Assembly: GCA_028015205.1 (NCBI GenBank)
Contig: CM051513.1
Span: forward strand, 44,210,841-44,274,840
Origin: Mytilisepta virgata
Taxonomy: Eukaryota; Mollusca; Bivalvia; Mytilida; Mytilidae
Length of the DNA stretch: 64,000 nucleotides
Direction: 5' to 3'
Of the stretch, positions 43,396 through 55,476 are shown piece after piece. The notes beneath the pieces were generated by a model. That model searched no databases. It was given only the letters and a program-made list of their open reading frames with translations, and had not been told where the DNA came from. A program made the translations under genes and the position numbers. Numbering within the stretch: the stretch's first letter is position 1; every line of letters starts with the position of its first letter.

Positions 43396-44734
43396 GAAAG
43401 ACCTTCAATAAATACATGAACCAGAGTTATAGTTACATGAATACCAGAATCTACACACTCATTTTGTACAAATACCACCCTCTCCCAAAAGCAACAGGTC
43501 TCGTGGATCTCCTGTACTTGGCAATTGCAATATTGTTTCATTACTGGATGAAAATTTGTTCCAGGATTGTAAAAAAAAAATCATTTTTTTAAAAGACTAC
43601 AATCATTACAATACTTGTGTACAAAATGGCAATGATTCGTTTAAGCTTTTTTTTTACTCATAATAATTAATATAAGGCAATTTGATAAATATTTAGGAGA
43701 AATTTCTATGAATCATGAAAACTGCAAGTCTTGGAATTTCTTGACCTATACATTGTCAAATTGGGCAATACTCTGGCCAAGCCAACACTACAACAACTGA
43801 ACAAGGGCAAAAGATGCAGCAACCATCTTGTGGCATCAATACTCCATAAAGTATGATGTGTGATGATAAAAGAGCGGATTACTATTTTTAGGATTTAGCT
43901 CTTAAAACCTGACAAAATTGTCATGTCATATTTCATTTATTATGTTTTGCCACCTGAAATAATTTCTTTTTAAACCACAATACTGGAATACAATACGGAT
44001 ACAGAATTTTATTCCAGTATTGTACACAATACTGTTACATGTATACCAGTATTATGATCGCCAAGGACAGGGGGTCCATGAAATGAATATTATTTTTTGC
44101 TTTTTGTTCAGGAGTCCCAACCCATGTAGAGCTATACCACAGGCACTAGACGTTATCAATATTACTAAAATAGCGTCAATAGTATATAAAAGGAGCCTAA
44201 ACACCTGACGTCTAATAAAACTAAAAACAGCTGACCTATTCCGACCGGACCACATGGACCGGACGAATTTACAACAAGACGAGCGTGGTGAATCATTAAA
44301 TACCGCAAAAACGTGCATTATGTACTAACACTCATTCGCTTTGGAGAAGAAATGTCTAATATCAGAAGATTAAAGCCATCAAATGAGTAACCTTGTTATC
44401 TGAATGACACATCATGTTGAGATCTACGTAACATATCATCAATGAAAACTTACAATCCATGTATACGGTGTATTTCCACTTTTCTCTCTCCATCCGATCT
44501 CATGGTTGTTGATTCTTCGTGACGTAATAAATGGCGCGAAAAATCAAGGGAGATAACGAAAGAAAAAACAATACCGTTAATAGTCCAAAAATCACGTTTG
44601 AGGTCTTAACCCGACTATAAAAAAATATCATGTTGAAAAATTAGGCTTATTTATGCTGAACACGTTTAATACTTGATTTGAAGAATTAAATGAAAAATTA
44701 AAAGTATAGGTAACATAATTCCATATATTCAACC

Positions 44735-45195
44735 TACACGAATTTAGGGGTACAGGGGAGCTTTGTCGAGCTGTACCAAGTAAACAAGGCTGGTGACCCC
44801 CATTTCTTTCGGCTCAAAATGTTCCAAATACACACAAGTTGAACATATTCGTTTTTTTTAAAATCTTACCGGGGAACTTCTAAGCAATGTTGATTTGTTC
44901 CGATATTTTTGGTACAAAAAAAAACGTTTAAAATGGGAAATTTTGAGGTTTTCAAGGCTCATAAGGATCATATGCAAGTAATAACTGTTGATAAAAGTTG
45001 TTAAATTCTATACATACATCTTATTGAAGGAAGTTGTCTATATCATTCAGTTATACTTTCTTTCATATACACTGTAGCCCACTCAATAGTCATACACGAG
45101 ATTGTGCAAATTAAGCCCCAAAATGCACATTTTAAGGCACTGAAAACAAAAAAATTCTACCGGGGGTCCTTAAAGTGCCGGGCCACCTTAACGTT
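44735..45195. repeat. Dispersed repeat ending in CTTTAA-GGTGGC-type inverse
   Basis: It ends CTTAAAGTGCCGGGCCACCTTAA. The inverse of that end (TTTAAGGTGGCTCGGTACTTTAA) occurs at about 27338, upstream of the Mutator-like gene. Confidence 0.4.
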
Positions 45196-46086
45196 TTTTT
45201 AGATACGCCTTTCGACTGCTTTGTCTGAATAATGGGCTATCGGAGAAATGATCCGTCCGATTAATGCTACGCAACCGAAAAATTGGAGCCACCAATTTTA
45301 CCAATTTCACATACATAGTAGCTACACTTATGAGTGGAACAGATTATCTAGCGAAGCTGGTTAATACATTCCTGATTAAAGAGATTTGAACCATAATGCC
45401 GAAGAGGGAGATCAAGATCGGTTATAAAAGTTGAAATATTTTGATATCTCTCCTTAGCATTAAAACGATTGATTACGTAACGTTACGCCGTGCTGATTCA
45501 TTTCGAGTAATGAGACAAACCAGAACAATGGGAGCTAGGCAAAGTTTTCAAATCAAAATGATTTGGCAACAATTTGAATACGCTTCTGTATCCCGATTCG
45601 GAGATTTATGCCCAATCGAGAAAAAATGTGCTGTTCGTCATCAAAAACGGGTTCGGCGCAAAAAGTTTGACATCCGCGCATTTCTTTTTTGGTGAGTTTA
45701 CCGTGAAATATTTTCGCTATAAGCCCAAACATGAAAACTCTCATACAATAACAAGCGACTGTCTAATAACAACATCAGACTGTGCCATACATCTGCTTTT
45801 CACTACAAGTCGTGTACAAGACGACGACAGGCGTCCATATTTAATTTATTGTTATCATAAAAACCTTAGTATCAAATTGATGATTTAGAAATAAATAAAA
45901 GAATACAAGAATGGAAGCTAATTGTAATAACTGCATTATTAATGAAAAACTGACGAATAAATATTTGAGCATGAGTGGAATACATGCACATGTAGCTACA
46001 ATACGGTCCCATAACTCTAAATGGAGCAAGCCGCGTAGATTTACACATATTTGGACGGTTCAAAATTTTCAAATAGTATTGATGTG

Positions 46087-46087
<1 letters not shown>

Positions 46088-46120
<33 letters not shown>
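46088..46120. repeat. (TA)n microsatellite at LINE A truncation point
   Basis: About 16 TA units between the truncated reverse transcriptase of LINE A and an inverted copy of the 7775-type repeat (46008-46053). Confidence 0.9.
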
Positions 46121-46122
<2 letters not shown>

Positions 46123-46129
46123 GTCTGTC

Positions 46130-47625
46130 TGGGGCAATTGGCCTATAATTCGACGGTTCAAAATGATCCTTCCCAGGTTTTGGAATAGGGATAACTGTGG
46201 CAAGTTTCCAAATGGAAGGCAAGTCGCCAGTTTCCCATACATTATTAAGAAGGTCTAAAAGCGTTTTAAGAGAAGTGTCAGGAAGGTGTTTCAAAAGTTT
46301 ATAATGAATATCATCTGGGCCACATGCTGTGTCATGGGCTTTCGACAGAGAAATTTTCAGCTCATCCAAACAAAAAGGGCGGTTGTAATCTTCTAAATTG
46401 TTTGATTTAAAATTGAGTTTGTTTTTCTCAGTTCGGTTTTTAATCCTTTGGAATTCCTGGGAATAATTCAGAGAAGAAGAATGTTTTGAGAATGTTTCAC
46501 CGAGTTTATTCGAGATGTCATTTTCTGAAGTCCAAAGAGTTTGGCCATCTTTTAAATGGTGAAGATTGGTCTTTCTGTTTTTACCATTAATTTTTTGGAT
46601 ATAATTCCAGACTTTATTCATAGGTGTATGAGAGTTTATTTTAGAGACGAAGCTTTAGCACGGAATATACGAACATTACTGAGATTGTCAGAGGTTGGAT
46701 TCATGTTGAACCGTCGTTCGGCCTTTTTCCTGTGTTTCTTAGCTTCCTCACAGTCGTCATCGAACCAGGGTTTGCTTGGTTGTTTTGGATTTGTCGAGGT
46801 TTTAGGAATGGACCTCTCAGCTATCGATACTAACGTTTCATTAAATTTAAGGACTGGATTAATAACATTATTAAAAGTCTCTTTCTTAAGTTCATCTCGA
46901 CAGAGTTGCTCGAACAAAGGCCAATTGGCCTTGTCAAATTTCCAGCGAGGAACTCTCTCAGAGGAAGAGGGAAAAAGATTTTCCAAAATAATTGGAAAGT
47001 GATCACTTCCACACAAATCATCGTGGACCCGCCACGAGTAATCCAGTAATAACGAAGGGTCACAAATAGTTAGATCGATAGCCGAGTAAGAACCATTTCC
47101 CGGATGGAGATATGTATCTGAGCCATCGTTAAAAATGCACAAGCCTTCCTTGTTTAAGAAGTCTTCAACTGTTTTCCCTTTATCATTTTGGGAGTTACTG
47201 CCCCATATTGGATTGTGGGCGTTAAAATCGCCCATAAGGAGAAAAGGGGCTTGCAACTGATCTGTTAAAGATTTAAGTTGATTTATTTCCAAGGACGTAT
47301 TAGGTGGAAGATAGACAGAACACAATGTTATAGTTTTTTGAAGAGAGAGTTTGACAGCAACTGCTTGTAATTCGGTATTAAGTTTTACTTGACTGTGTAT
47401 GATACCATTTTTAACCAGGATTGATGAGCCGCCAGCGGCTCCTTCATCCTTTTTAACTTGAGTGCTGTAATTCGAGTAATTTTTAATGTTTACATTATCG
47501 TTTTCTTTTAAATGTGTTTCCTGAAGACAAAAGGCAACAGGAAGGAAAGCTTGTACAAGTAACGATAGCTCTATTAAGTTAATTTTTAAACTCCGACAAT
47601 TCCATTGTATTATGTTGTTTATTTT
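46130..47625 (-). pseudogene. LINE A ORF2: AP-endonuclease plus truncated reverse transcriptase
   Basis: Minus strand from about 47625: NNIIQWNCRSLKINLIELSL, AFCLQETHLKENDNVN, GGSSILVKNGIIHSQVK, then LLMGDFNAHNPIWGSNS and LCGSDHFPIIL. These are the EEP endonuclease blocks (N at the start, the E of Q-E-T-H, G-D-F-N-A-H, S-D-H). A linker follows, then the first RT blocks, ATVIPIPKPGKDHFEPSNYRP, where the element breaks into a (TA)n tract. A one-base shift at about 46640 splits the frame. The layout is Jockey/I-like. The catalytic RT domain is missing. Confidence 0.8.
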
Positions 47626-49071
47626 GTTGGAGGACGGATGGGAGAATAGTTCTTCTTTGGGTGTTCACGGGAAGAATTTCTGTGTCGTCCATCCGAAGCT
47701 TTGGAATCAGTAACTGGGCGTGTGGAATCCACAGATGGTACTATTGGATCCCCCCAGATTGACTGTATATCAGTGGTATCCATCTGCCCAGAGTCTTCAT
47801 CGATATCATCGTCAAACTCTGAGCAGAGGTCTCGAAACTTGTTGAATTTTTGAGTTTTTTCAGCCTTCGAGAGGCGATTTGAAGAGTTTTTGTTTTTTGA
47901 CTTATCTTGTGATGAGGAACGTGCAGCTCTCTGTGATGGTGACGGTTTCTGAGGTGACTTTTTGTTTGAGGATGTAGAAGACCTTTGTTTTGGAGTTGGT
48001 TTTTGTTGATTATTGACATTTGAAGAAAGAGAAGTGTCAGACGTTTGTGAAGAATTGGATGAAGACTGTTTAGGATGAGAAGATTTTCCACTTGCTTAAT
48101 TGGGTTTGACGGTGAAAACCGGAAATTCTGTTCCGTCAGGCCAAGTGAAATCAGTCTGAGTTGCAAAGGATCTATTGGTTGTAGATGATTTAATTCTGTC
48201 AGCGTATGATGTTGTAGGAGTAGAGTTGTTAGAGGCAGAGACCATTTTTTTTTGCTTCCTGATAGCTTATACCCTTTTCTACTTTAGTTTTCTGAATTTC
48301 AAGCTCTGTTTTGTAAAATTGGCAGTTTCTGGAATTGGCCATATGATCTTGTCCGCAATTTACACATTTAACGTGGCCGTCACAATCAAAATTGGAGTGG
48401 CCCTCTACAGAACATTTGACACACTTTTCAGTACCTCTACATGAACTCTTACCGTGCCCAAATTTCTGGCATTTGAAGCAACGGGTAGGGTTAGGTATGA
48501 AAGTGTCAACTTTGATTCTGTAGGGACCTATGAAGATTTGTTCAGACACACGGGTAAGGTCAAAAGTGATGAGATAAGTGTTAAGTTTAATAATATTACC
48601 TTCATGTCGTTTTGTAAACCTTTTAACTTTGGAAACATTTTGGGATTTCAATTCTTCACATATATCTTCTTCTGTCAAATCAGCTAAATCACGGTCTCTG
48701 TCTCTAATCACACCTTGGCATGAATTCAGTGATCTATGAGGTGTAACAGAGATGTGGACATCAGAAATTGTTGTAAGAGAGAGTAAATTTTTGGCCTGTT
48801 GTGATCTGAGACATTCAACTAGCAGATTTCCGTTTCTCATTTTTGTGACTTTTTTAAGCTGGCCGGCACAGCCTTGTAGTGTTTTTTGTATAACGAAAGG
48901 AGAAGTTTTGGTGACAGGTTTTTGAGTGTTGACTGATGTAATTACTAAAAATTTTGGAAAATTGTCCGAAAAAGTATTTGGCAATTTAGCTGCATGTTCC
49001 TCATCATCACTGGTGTCTAATTTACGTTTGTTTGTGGATTGGTTGTTTTGTTTTTTATTTTGAAATTCCAT
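47619..49071 (-). pseudogene. LINE A ORF1: Gag-like protein with three CCHC knuckles
   Basis: ATG at 49071 begins MEFQNKKQNNQSTNKRKLDT. After a central RNA-binding region come three zinc knuckles: CFKCQKFGHGKSSC, CVKCSVEGHSNFDC and CVNCGQDHMANSRNC. The frame is broken at a 9-A run near 48248; coding continues with MVSASNNSTPTTSYADRI, one TAA after FTVKPN (48099), then a Ser/Lys-rich tail to the stop at 47619. ORF2 overlaps this end. ORF1 proteins coat the retrotransposon RNA. Confidence 0.8.
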
Positions 49072-50340
49072 GGTGAAATATATATGATTCGTTACCCTAG
49101 CTCCCCGCCCACCTCGGAGCAGCATCAACACGATGTATGCTTGTCACATTTGCGACAAGCATGATGCATTCATCGCCTTGATGCACTCTGGCATCCATGA
49201 TGGATACCAGAATACATCAAAACGATGCACGCTTGCCACATCTGCGACAAGCACTAGGGATACTAGAATAAGATACTCGCATGGAGTACCTTTTAATGGG
49301 CGCAAGCCTTGTGCCAGGGGTTGCCCAGCAAGACAACCGCCCAAGGTAACATCCACACGATTGACCCATGAGCCACCGCCTTCTTGAACCCAACCTAATA
49401 AATGGTACTATTGTTGTACATTTTGGAAACAGGTCAAGTTCAAGGGCTTGGCGTGACCAGCCGATTGATCAGGACCGGGCCCATCCGACCGCCTGTTTCA
49501 GATAAAGTAAGGGCCAAAGTGGCGTGTTTCAGCCACCAGGATCCCGTCCTCTATCCTTACGGGTATCCACACACGGCAAACATGTGGCCTCATTAAGCCG
49601 AGGAAGCCTTGCCCCATGAGCCACCGCCTTCTCCGTGTTTCCGTCAATGGTCATCTTCCAAGACCCAGGAACCCAAACATCAACCTAGATACAGTGTTAA
49701 CACCCATCCAAGGTATCATTGAGGGCTCCTTTTGATCTTTTCAAACAACCACGAGAAAACAGCAGAGGGCAAGACATGACCAGTAAATGGCTGACCGGGA
49801 CCATCGAGCCATTGTTTGAACTGGGTGTACAAATAATTTAAATTTTCCAAATTCAAAGTTCAAAAATGTATGTAACAAAAATAGTTGAAGGGGGAAAATA
49901 TCATAAATAATATTTTAATTAAAAAGACGTTTAATAACTATGCTTTGGAATTAAATCTTCAGAAATAATAAATAGAAAACAACAACAATAACAAAAAGGA
50001 ATTTCAAACCTGTTGAGTTTTGTGACCCATAAGCCAACACCAATCCCATATATCAGGAATTTAGAATCTAGACAACTGATTTAAGAAAGAGAAAAATAAA
50101 TAAATTATTGTAAGGAGATTGGTGTGACCAGCCGATTGACCGAATCGGGTCCATCCGGCCTCCCGTCTAGGTAAAGATTGTGCCCCAGATGGTGATCGGA
50201 ACCGTTTTTCCGGCCATCCAGGAACACTCCCTATTACCGACACGGGTTTGCGACACACGGCAAACATGTCGCCTCTTTAGGGGCCTCTTACGCCAAGCCG
50301 AGGAGCTGTGGGCCTATTCTATTGTGTCCCCGGGACCCAC
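49072..50340 (-). mobile_element. LINE A 5' region, GC-rich, with a duplicated segment
   Basis: It is clearly richer in GC than the surroundings. A block with GTGACCAGCCGATTGA, GGGCCCATCCGACCG-type sequence and CACACGGCAAACATGT occurs at about 49450-49600 and again at 50115-50300. An AT-rich stretch separates them. A shorter repeat (GCTTGYCACATYTGCGACAAGC) lies at 49138 and 49228. Upstream of ORF1 this is the expected place of the 5' UTR and internal promoter. Confidence 0.6.
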
Positions 50341-52970
50341 ACGGGGGTGAGATTTTCAGAATCATCTGGTTTTATCTATAAATTATTTGTCCCGCTAACA
50401 ACAATTTTTTCTTTTCATAAATCTTTTGAATGCAGAATAATAAGCCATTTTTAAAAATTTTATCAAACGCTATGTTAAATCAAGAGAGCATATTTTTCCC
50501 GCCAAATTTTCAATGGCTTATATCTCGAAACGGACCTTTAATTTGTTTCCGCTCTTTTAGTTCCTTTATTAATCCACTATCAATATTTACCAGTGTTATG
50601 AAAAGCTTGTTATTTTGAAACTGAGCAGTGAATATACTTAATCATTAATAAGTTCAAGTTTTCTACATGCAAAGTCGTGTATATAGGCGATTTGGGTGAA
50701 TTTGTAACACGTTTTGGAAAGTTGCCAAGAAGGAAATTCAAAACCAAAACCTTCTACTGTCGTATGAAAGGAGATACATTACAGCCAAAAATTTGTTTTG
50801 GTTCCGAGTTTCCTTCACGTTGAAAACTATCTGAAAGACGTTAATTTGGCAAATTTGGGTTAAATCTGTCTCCCAAAGCGATGTGTAGAAAATTTTTGAG
50901 TAACTTACTTGTTAGTTATTATTAGCAAATCTTTAGAGACCATGTACTAGGCTATGCCTAAAGAGATTTTGAAAGGTTTTAGGTAACTTTTTGAAAATGG
51001 ACCTAGAAGTGAAATACTCCAGCTTCCTCCACCAAACAAAACTTGCCGCCGCGAAATAGCCAAATGTGCTGGAAAGGGCGGAAAACCCTAACTAAACATA
51101 ACCAAACCTACACTAGATTGAGGCCTATTAGCTACTAGGTAAAGATGTTTATTGCTTCAATAAACAAGATAAGGGTTTATTATGCATATGACACATTCAC
51201 AATACTTAAACGCCATATTGTTAGTAATCAGGGGATGCAATTAGTTAGTAACCAGGGGAGGTAATAAATGATTTAATTGGAAATGTGTCAGTTATTTAAA
51301 TAACTGGGACTAGCTACAAAATTGATGGGATTGAAAGTAAATTTATGAAAGTTTAATATAGAAAGAAGAACCGTTACCAACTATGTTTTACTAGGACATG
51401 TTGGAGACAATCTACTTTTCTTCTTGTTATGAGCTTAAAAGAAACGTTAAATATTGCTGCAGATATAATACGATATTTCAGATTCGACAGAGATATCGAT
51501 ATGAAGAAGAATGTGTTCTGTCAGGACAAATATGTCTAAAATTTGTGTATGCCTTTTCAAATTATAAGAGGTATTTGTATGAATGTATTTTTTTTCAAAA
51601 TTTTTAAATTGGTCATGGAAATGTCGATTTTGTTTTGTTTTTTTTTTTTCTTTTTCGATAACAGTAGATATTAATACGTGATGTTGTAATACTTCGATTT
51701 TCGGACTAAATAAAATGTTTTATGTATTTATAATTATAACCACTTCTTTGTTGTAGGAACTTGTGGTGAGTACTGATGTTATTGTTCGCAATAGACCTCG
51801 TTCCCTGAATAAGCCCGTTAGTAGGAAATGACGTTTTGCAGAAGGCTGACTCTCTTTTACGTTAATCAATGGCAAACATTCCTCAGATCACCACGTATTT
51901 GTTGCAATGCATGTGCATATAGAAAACACATACAATGGTTTCTAAGAAATGTTTTTTCTAGTATTTCTGATTGCCTCGTGGCAATTATTACATTCATAAA
52001 GGACGAGAATATATTGATGCGATATGAATATGCACAAGACCAACAAGCTGAACCTTCTAGCTCACATTAAGGTAACAGTCCGAAGGAAAACTTGACACAT
52101 TATCATCTTTGCTTTTTTTCTTTTGGTTTGACCTAACCTTGTCGCCAAAGCAGTAATACAATTTCATTATTTCGTTAACAGAAAATTCTTTGTAAATTAA
52201 AGTACTTTATTCCACGATTCATTTGAACCTATAAGAAAGATATGGGCAAGTAATTATTTACTTCTTTAGTGTTTCTTCCTGAATACTGAAAAGTGTAAGA
52301 AGCTCATTTCTGTTGATAAGTAATGTTATCAACAAGTGTAGAAAGGCAAATGATTAAACATTTTAACAAAAAAAAGATATTTTATGGGGAATTTGGTATA
52401 TATGATAACAGGCTTTCTACAACATTGTTTTAGAGTCGTAAATAAATTATAAAACGTATAAGAGGAAAGTTCAACAACGATATACCATTTGTGTGAGCTT
52501 CACGGGAAAGCAGCATAGAAGATTAATAGGTTCTTACACGAGTTCAAAGTAAAGACTGGAAATCTTCAACGAGTTTTTAAAATTCACATCTTTCCCAAAT
52601 TGAGTGCAGCGGCACTTAATGTTAAAAACTGGTGGAAGATTTTCCAGTTCTTCACTTTTGAACGAGATTAAGTGCTATTTCTTCCGTAAATACTCGGTTT
52701 TTAGGTTTCCTGTACCTAGGTAAATTCATTGAGCATTATATAACGTTACGCCTGATTGGTCAAAAGGTATGACAAAAGAATTCTGATTAGACTTCACAGC
52801 AGTGGGAGTTCAATGCAAGCGCAACGATCTTTCATGGGTCACATCTCACTGAAAACAGCCATTCAGGGAAGAAAATAAAAACAAATACAGACAATCTAAT
52901 TTTAGTGCTGTTAGCACTTTTGATTTATGAAGAATATCCATGCGAATTGAATCTATCTAATCAAAATGAC
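50341..52970. other. No gene firmly recognised
   Basis: AT-rich sequence. A frame at 51828-52070 (MTFCRRLTLFYVNQWQTFLR) and a Cys-containing frame at 51398-51607 are visible, but without splice or homology support. Confidence 0.35.
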
Positions 52971-52983
52971 GCTGATACTACCT

Positions 52984-53087
52984 CTAGTATCCATTGCCTT
53001 CTGTGACACTACCTCTACTATCCATTGCCTTCTGTGACCCTACCGTACTATCCATTGCCTTCTGTATCAGAAGGCAATGGATACTAG
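52984..53087. repeat. Three direct copies plus one inverted copy forming a hairpin
   Basis: TATCCATTGCCTTCTG occurs at about 52988, 53019 and 53049, then inverted as CAGAAGGCAATGGATA at 53068-53083. The third copy and the inverse form a perfect 16-bp stem with a 3-nt loop. Confidence 0.85.
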
Positions 53088-53119
53088 ATCTAATTCTCAT
53101 TTTTGAATTTTATATTCAG

Positions 53120-53295
53120 GAATAACCATTACTACCGAAGCGACGACGACAGCAGAGGAGACGACCACGACAGAATCCCCGATCCCAAAACTGCCCACAG
53201 ACAGTGTGAATGTAGGGGCAATAATAGGTGGAATACTCGGAGCCACATTAGCCATTGTGTTAATTCTGCTGTTTGTTTTGTACTCTATCGATTGA
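53120..53295 (+). CDS. Terminal exon of a single-pass membrane protein, Thr-rich stalk
   Basis: Acceptor tatattcag/GAATAAC. The frame gives ITITTEATTTAEETTTTESP, a mucin-like stalk, then VGAIIGGILGATLAIVLILL-type transmembrane residues and FVLYSID before TGA. The order stalk, membrane helix, short tail is that of a type I receptor or mucin. A one-base shift near the stop would open a tail of about 70 residues to 53503 with HTYVYTSEKITSVF, which contains tyrosine-based sorting or signalling-like sites. Upstream exons were not identified. Confidence 0.55.
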
Positions 53296-53929
53296 AAGAA
53301 AGTTCTTGCCAAAAAAAGAAAAAATATTGAAAGGCAACAGAAATTGTTCAAAATTAAACAAGCTGAGTTTGAGTCAGAATTGTTCTGATGCAAAAACAGA
53401 ACACACCTACGTATATACGTCAGAAAAAATTACGTCGGTTTTCGCCGATGTAAAGACATTTCAAAATTGTCCCGTTACTATTGTCTCCAATAAGAAATAT
53501 TGATAGTCAAGACTTCGGAGGTCACTTGCGCTCTTACAAACTCTTTGACTTACACCATGAGTGAGTGGTTTAAAGATTTTATTCCATATTTTTCACGAAA
53601 AATCTACATTTTTTAGTGTGACTTTAATTCTTGGCACTGTCTTAAATCATTTTTTTAACCTCTCTCATAATTAGTTCGCAATCGTTTCACATTTTTACGC
53701 TAATCAGAAAATGTTTGTGTAGATTCACGACCTAGAGCAGGTTCCAGCGTCTGAAGATTGATTGATTGAATATTGTTTTACGCCGAGCTGGCGATATTTC
53801 AGCCAATTTCACGGCGAGAACTAATCTAAACGGAGCTTGTTAAAATTAACACATATTAAACCAATTGACTATTTACAAATAGAATATTAATGACAGTATA
53901 AACAATAAAACAAATATTAGAGAAAAACC

Positions 53930-54283
53930 CAATCTAATTAAAAACCGATCTCTCATCGCTCCCGTTTTCTGATATGTCGCGTGGGAGATCTAACGAAATC
54001 CGCTTTGAGGTCACATGTGAGTGAACTGGAACTTATGAATTTATAATGACATGCAAATGAGTTGACTTCCTATCAGTAAGCCAATCAAAAAAGTTTATGA
54101 ATTCTGGGGACTGACGATTTTTTCGTAATCAACTCACAAGATCGCGTAAGCCGCAATTTCATTGGTCGGACAGGACACACCTACGAGGTCACTCACATGT
54201 GACCTCAAAGCGGGTTTCGTTAGATCTCCCACGCGACATATCAGAAAACGGGAGCGATGAGAGATCGGTTTTTAATTAGATTG
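53930..54283. mobile_element. Mutator-type MITE, copy 2 (9-bp TSD)
   Basis: It has the same CAATCTAATTAAAAACCGAT ends as copy 1, with AGAAAAACC at 53921-53929 and 54284-54292 as target-site duplication. 354 bp. It inserted into the 3' UTR of LINE B copy 1, so it moved after that LINE insertion. Confidence 0.92.
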
Positions 54284-54438
54284 AGAAAAACCTTACGAAA
54301 CATTTTATAATATCACAGACTTGAAAAGTATCACAGAAATGCTACAAGAAAACATAATCAATAAAATAACATCAGTCAAAACATATAACAATTTAAAATT
54401 CTGGATAAGGACTATAACCAGGAATACAGTCAGACAGA

Positions 54439-55476
54439 CTATATTCTCGAGTATAGTCCTACGTCCTTCAAATATTGTAACACACGGCTGCCAGCAACCT
54501 TTGTTAATAAATCTTTCATACTGTTGACTGTGTAGTACCGACAAATAATGTCGGATTTATCTACACAGTCAATTAAAAGATGTCTAATACTATGTCGACA
54601 TTGGCAAGGTATACACTCAGGAGGCGGCCCACTCTCTAAAATAAAAGAGTGAGTCGTCCTGGTGTAGCCAATGCGACATCTAGTTAAAACAACTTGGTCT
54701 CTTCGGCTTTTGCCGAAGAAACAAACATTCTTGCCAACAGTTGGCTCTATAGAATGTAATTTATTGTCTGTAAGCAGATCCCACTGGGACTGCCACAGAC
54801 CTAAAATATACTTAAAAATTAAATGTTTAAAATCAGTATACGGCACTGACATATTAGTAATGGGGTCGTCTAAAGCATCCTTCGCTATCCTATCTACAAC
54901 TGTGTTTCCTTTTATACCAATATGACTTGGTATCCAGATAAATATTATTTGTTTACCCATATGGGCAAGCCTTTTATAGAATTCAATTATATGTGAAATT
55001 AAAGGGCTTTTATACTTTTGACTTTCTTTAGCCAATAAACATATAAGAGAATCTGAATAAACTGTATGAAACTCTTGAAAATGTGATTTAACTTCAGCAA
55101 ACTTTTGCTGAATTTCAATCGGATTAGTCTCAGACTTTTTATGTTTTCTGATGTCAAAAATGAATTTGGGTTTTGGTACAAGCCAAGGTGGCGATTGAGG
55201 TACATCAATAGGAGCTATTTCATCAAGGTTGATGTTACATCCAGAAATGTGTGGTTTTATCCGGATACCAAAAGGGGGGATTTTGTTTTCATGTTGTTCA
55301 AATACATCCTCATAGAGAGGGTAGAAAACACAATCGTAGGCAGGATTTAAAGGATAGGCTTTCAGCTTGGTTAAATATTGTAGACCAAGTTTTATTCTAC
55401 GGTTATAAAGAGACGGCTCGTTCGCCTCTACATATAAACTCTCCACAGGAGAAGTTCTGAACGCCCCTAAGGCCAA
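54439..55476 (-). pseudogene. LINE B copy 1 ORF2 C-terminal part (RNase H remnant)
   Basis: 345 open codons in ORF2 phase. They contain LGLQYLTKLKAYPLNPAYD, VPQSPPWLVPKPKFIFDIRK, HTVYSDSLICLLAKESQK, IIFIWIPSHIGIKGN and IPCQCRHSIRHLLIDCVDK. S-D-S-L and I-W-I-P-S-H-x-G-I-x-G-N are the second half of a retrotransposon RNase H. The first half (Y-T-D-G-S and the catalytic Glu block) is absent, with HTVY running straight into SDSL. A zinc-finger-like end follows. Confidence 0.75.

Larger units (their letters stand above)
42605..45940. other. Repeat-rich interval, no gene recognised
   Basis: It contains the repeats at 43235-43395 and 44735-45195. A stretch with an acceptor-like tttgttcag/GAGTCC at 44112 and a frame CRAIPQALDVINITKIASIV to 44208 might be an exon, but nothing supports it further. 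Confidence 0.35.

Noticed and set aside
44112..44208. Exon with CRAIPQALDVINITKIASIV
   Set aside because: An acceptor-like sequence is present, but there is no donor, partner exon or recognisable family.
45441..45888. Overlapping plus- and minus-strand ORFs
   Set aside because: No splice or motif support on either strand.
45872..46130. C-terminal IYIYIYI extension of the LINE A RT frame
   Set aside because: Read-through of the (TA)n tract and the adjoining repeat, not protein sequence.
51828..52070. 80-codon ORF starting MTFCRRLTLFYVNQ
   Set aside because: Intact but no signal, motif or neighbour supports it.
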